A stretch of DNA of 7,080 bases, taken from NCBI GenBank assembly GCA_900763705.1, contig CAAFLG010000011.1, forward strand, positions 1 through 7,080, read 5' to 3'. The translations under genes and the position numbers were made by a program. The notes under the pieces were generated by a model. It did not search any database, was not told where the DNA came from, and was given only the letters and a program-made list of their open reading frames with translations. Shown piece by piece: positions 6,090-7,080 of the stretch. The number at the start of each line of letters is the position of its first letter. The first letter of the stretch is position 1. This DNA is from an uncultured Oscillospiraceae bacterium (lineage in GTDB: Bacteria > Bacillota > Clostridia > Oscillospirales > Oscillospiraceae).

Positions 6090-6122
6090 AAAAGGCGCGG
6101 AGCTTTCAGCTCCGCGCCTTTT
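6090..6122 (+). terminator. Intrinsic terminator of htpG
   Basis: A perfect 15-bp inverted repeat (AAAAGGCGCGGAGCT / AGCTCCGCGCCTTTT) has a 3-nt loop and ends in four T. It begins 19 nt after the htpG stop. The A-tract on the 5' arm makes it potentially bidirectional, but no converging gene is present. Confidence 0.92.
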
Positions 6123-6150
6123 CACGTCCTGCCCGCGCCCTGCCTATACT
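6121..6150 (+). promoter_or_regulatory. Weak candidate promoter for the ZIP transporter gene
   Basis: TATACT (6145-6150) could be a -10 and TTCACG (6121-6126) a poor -35 at 18-bp spacing. It lies between the htpG terminator and the transporter start, where a promoter is needed unless the terminator leaks. No operator-like dyad for a metal regulator (Zur, Fur or MntR) is evident. Confidence 0.35.
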
Positions 6151-6198
6151 GGCATACGGGCGGCGCTCCGCCTGAGAAGACGGGAAAGGTGATCGAAA

Positions 6199-6939
6199 AT
6201 GCTCCATACACTCCTACTCGCCGCGCTCGGCACGGCGTTCCTCTTTCTGATGACCACGCTGGGCGCGGGGACGGTGCTGTTCTTTGCGCGCGAGGGCGGC
6301 GCGCGGACGCAGCGGGCGATGCTGGGCTTTGCCGCCGGGGTGATGACAGCGGCGAGCGTGTGGAGCCTCATCCTGCCCGCGCTCGAGCAGCTCGCGGCGG
6401 CGGGACGGGTGCAAAGCGTTGCGACCGTGGGCGGGGGCATCGCGCTGGGAAGCGCCTTCCTGCTCGCGCTGGACGTTTTCTGCGAGCGGCGGGGCGAGGT
6501 GCAGGAAAATGTCCTCCTGCTCGCCGCCATCACGCTGCACAACATCCCAGAGGGCATGGCCGTCGGCCTTGCGTTCGCGCTGGCGGCGGACGGGGAGGGG
6601 CTTGCGGGCGCGGCGGCGCTGGCGCTCGGCATCGGCGTGCAGAACTTCCCCGAGGGCGCGGCGGTGGCGCTGCCGCTGCGTCAGGCGGGCAAAAGGCGCG
6701 GGGAGGCGTTCCTCGCGGGCGTGCTTTCGGGCGCGGTGGAGCCGCTGTTCGGCGTGGCGGCGGCACTGGCGGCGGTGCGGGTACGGCCGCTGATGCCGTG
6801 GCTCTTGAGCTTTGCCGCCGGGGCGATGCTCTGCGTGACGGCGGAGGAGCTCATCCCGCGCGCCGAGGGGCGGGACGGCACCTGCGCGTTCCTCGTCGGA
6901 TTCCTGCTGATGATGGCGCTCGACGTGGGGCTGGGGTAA
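6199..6939 (+). CDS. ZIP-family divalent metal transporter (ZupT/GufA type)
   Basis: This is a cytoplasmic-membrane permease predicted to import zinc or related divalent cations (Fe, Mn). The 246-residue protein is almost wholly hydrophobic helix, with the expected metal-site motifs. HNIPEG at 114-119 (His114, Asn115, Glu118) would be TM4, QNFPEG at 148-153 (Gln148, Asn149, Glu152) TM5, and SGAVEP (Glu181) TM6, matching the ligand positions of the binuclear site in BbZIP-like proteins. AEELIPRAE near 215-223 is the typical C-terminal helix motif. The His-rich cytosolic loop of many eukaryotic ZIPs is absent; a short RRGEVQE linker takes its place. The ATG at 6199 is preceded by AAAGGTGATC (about 6185-6194), complementary to the 16S 3' end. 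The coding sequence is extremely GC-rich, which creates long spurious open frames in other frames. Metal specificity cannot be read from sequence. Confidence 0.93.
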   Translation: MLHTLLLAALGTAFLFLMTTLGAGTVLFFAREGGARTQRAMLGFAAGVMTAASVWSLILPALEQLAAAGRVQSVATVGGGIALGSAFLLALDVFCERRGEVQENVLLLAAITLHNIPEGMAVGLAFALAADGEGLAGAAALALGIGVQNFPEGAAVALPLRQAGKRRGEAFLAGVLSGAVEPLFGVAAALAAVRVRPLMPWLLSFAAGAMLCVTAEELIPRAEGRDGTCAFLVGFLLMMALDVGLG

Positions 6940-6964
6940 AAAATTTCTCCGCGCGTTGCATGGG

Positions 6965-7040
6965 TTCGTCTCACTTTCGCTGCCTTACAGCCTAAAGCTG
7001 TAAGGCAAAAGTTTTGCCTTGAACATGAAAAGGAGACGAA
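6965..7040 (+). promoter_or_regulatory. Structured leader or terminator region between the ZIP gene and the next gene
   Basis: Three pairings are visible. TGCCTTACAGC/GCTGTAAGGCA (6981-6991 with 6997-7007) is a perfect 11-bp hairpin with a 5-nt loop. AAGGCAAAA/TTTTGCCTT (7002-7010 with 7012-7020) competes with it, because both use AAGGCA at 7002-7007. TTCGTCTC (6965-6972) is fully complementary to GAGACGAA (7033-7040), which overlaps the 3' end of the AAAAGGAG ribosome binding site (7028-7035). It may be the ZIP gene terminator, a leader controlling the next gene, or both. No known riboswitch class is recognised. Confidence 0.45.
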
Positions 7041-7043
7041 ACA

Positions 7044-7080
7044 ATGGAAAAGACAACAAACTATCAGCTTCCGAAGTGGG
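7044..7080 (+). CDS. Start of an unidentified gene (12 codons, runs off right edge)
   Basis: The ATG at 7044-7046 is preceded by a strong AAAAGGAG site ending 8 nt upstream and opens MEKTTNYQLPKW. That N-terminus resembles, from memory, clostridial proteins beginning (M)xKTTNYxLxxW that are often annotated as phage-tail-like or hypothetical surface proteins. Twelve residues are far too few to be sure. The frame is open to the window edge. Confidence 0.6.
   Translation, partial: MEKTTNYQLPKW

Noticed and set aside
4154..6091. 645-codon open frame antisense to all of htpG, longer than htpG itself
   Set aside because: The translation is Leu/Val/Arg/His-rich with no domain pattern, as expected from the complement of a GC-rich, Lys/Glu/Asp-rich gene. 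It has no plausible promoter or ribosome binding site.
6189..6995. 268-codon plus-strand frame overlapping the ZIP gene
   Set aside because: It is an Arg/Gly/Ala-rich shifted frame of the ZIP gene. The in-frame ZIP motifs HNIPEG and QNFPEG settle which frame is real.
1..7080. CRISPR array, tRNA, rRNA, insertion sequence or attachment site
   Set aside because: No regularly spaced repeats, cloverleaf-like segments, transposase motifs or terminal inverted repeats with target duplications were seen on either strand.

Overview
The window looks like chromosome from a GC-rich member of the Firmicutes, most likely a gut Clostridia of the Oscillospiraceae type. The reasons are strong AAGGAGG-like ribosome binding sites on nearly every gene, a CIRCE heat-shock operator, a lipoprotein-anchored solute-binding protein, and clostridial-looking proteins in GC-rich coding sequence. 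The genus is inference; no rRNA or other marker is present.

Left part (1-3494, minus strand): a branched-chain amino acid ABC transporter operon, read right to left as livK (binding lipoprotein), livH and livM (the two permeases), then the start of livG (ATPase), which runs off the left edge. livM and livG are packed almost end to end. livK is separated from livH by 192 nt holding a strong hairpin without a U-tract, a typical place for differential expression of the binding protein.

Middle part (3495-4177): the least ordinary stretch. A clear sigma-A-type promoter (TTGACA-17-TAAAAT, minus strand) drives a small gene for a 77-residue protein with a Cys/Ala/Ser-rich N-terminus and a hydrophobic, Ile/Leu/Val-loaded C-terminus. 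A canonical terminator hairpin follows it, only 46 nt before the livK start codon. This could be an independent small membrane-protein gene, or a leader that attenuates the transporter operon. An 11-bp perfect inverted repeat and a 9-bp tandem repeat lie in the divergent region. A near-perfect CIRCE element precedes htpG.

Right part (4178-7080, plus strand): htpG (Hsp90 chaperone, complete) ends at a strong terminator. Next is a ZIP-family divalent metal transporter, then a structured leader with mutually exclusive hairpins and a possible Shine-Dalgarno-sequestering stem, then the first 12 codons of a further gene.

Most of the window is well-known housekeeping and transport biology. I found no multi-gene novel system. 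The items deserving a second look are the small gene plus terminator in front of livK, the HrcA/CIRCE control of htpG with its unusual geometry, and the leader in front of the last gene.
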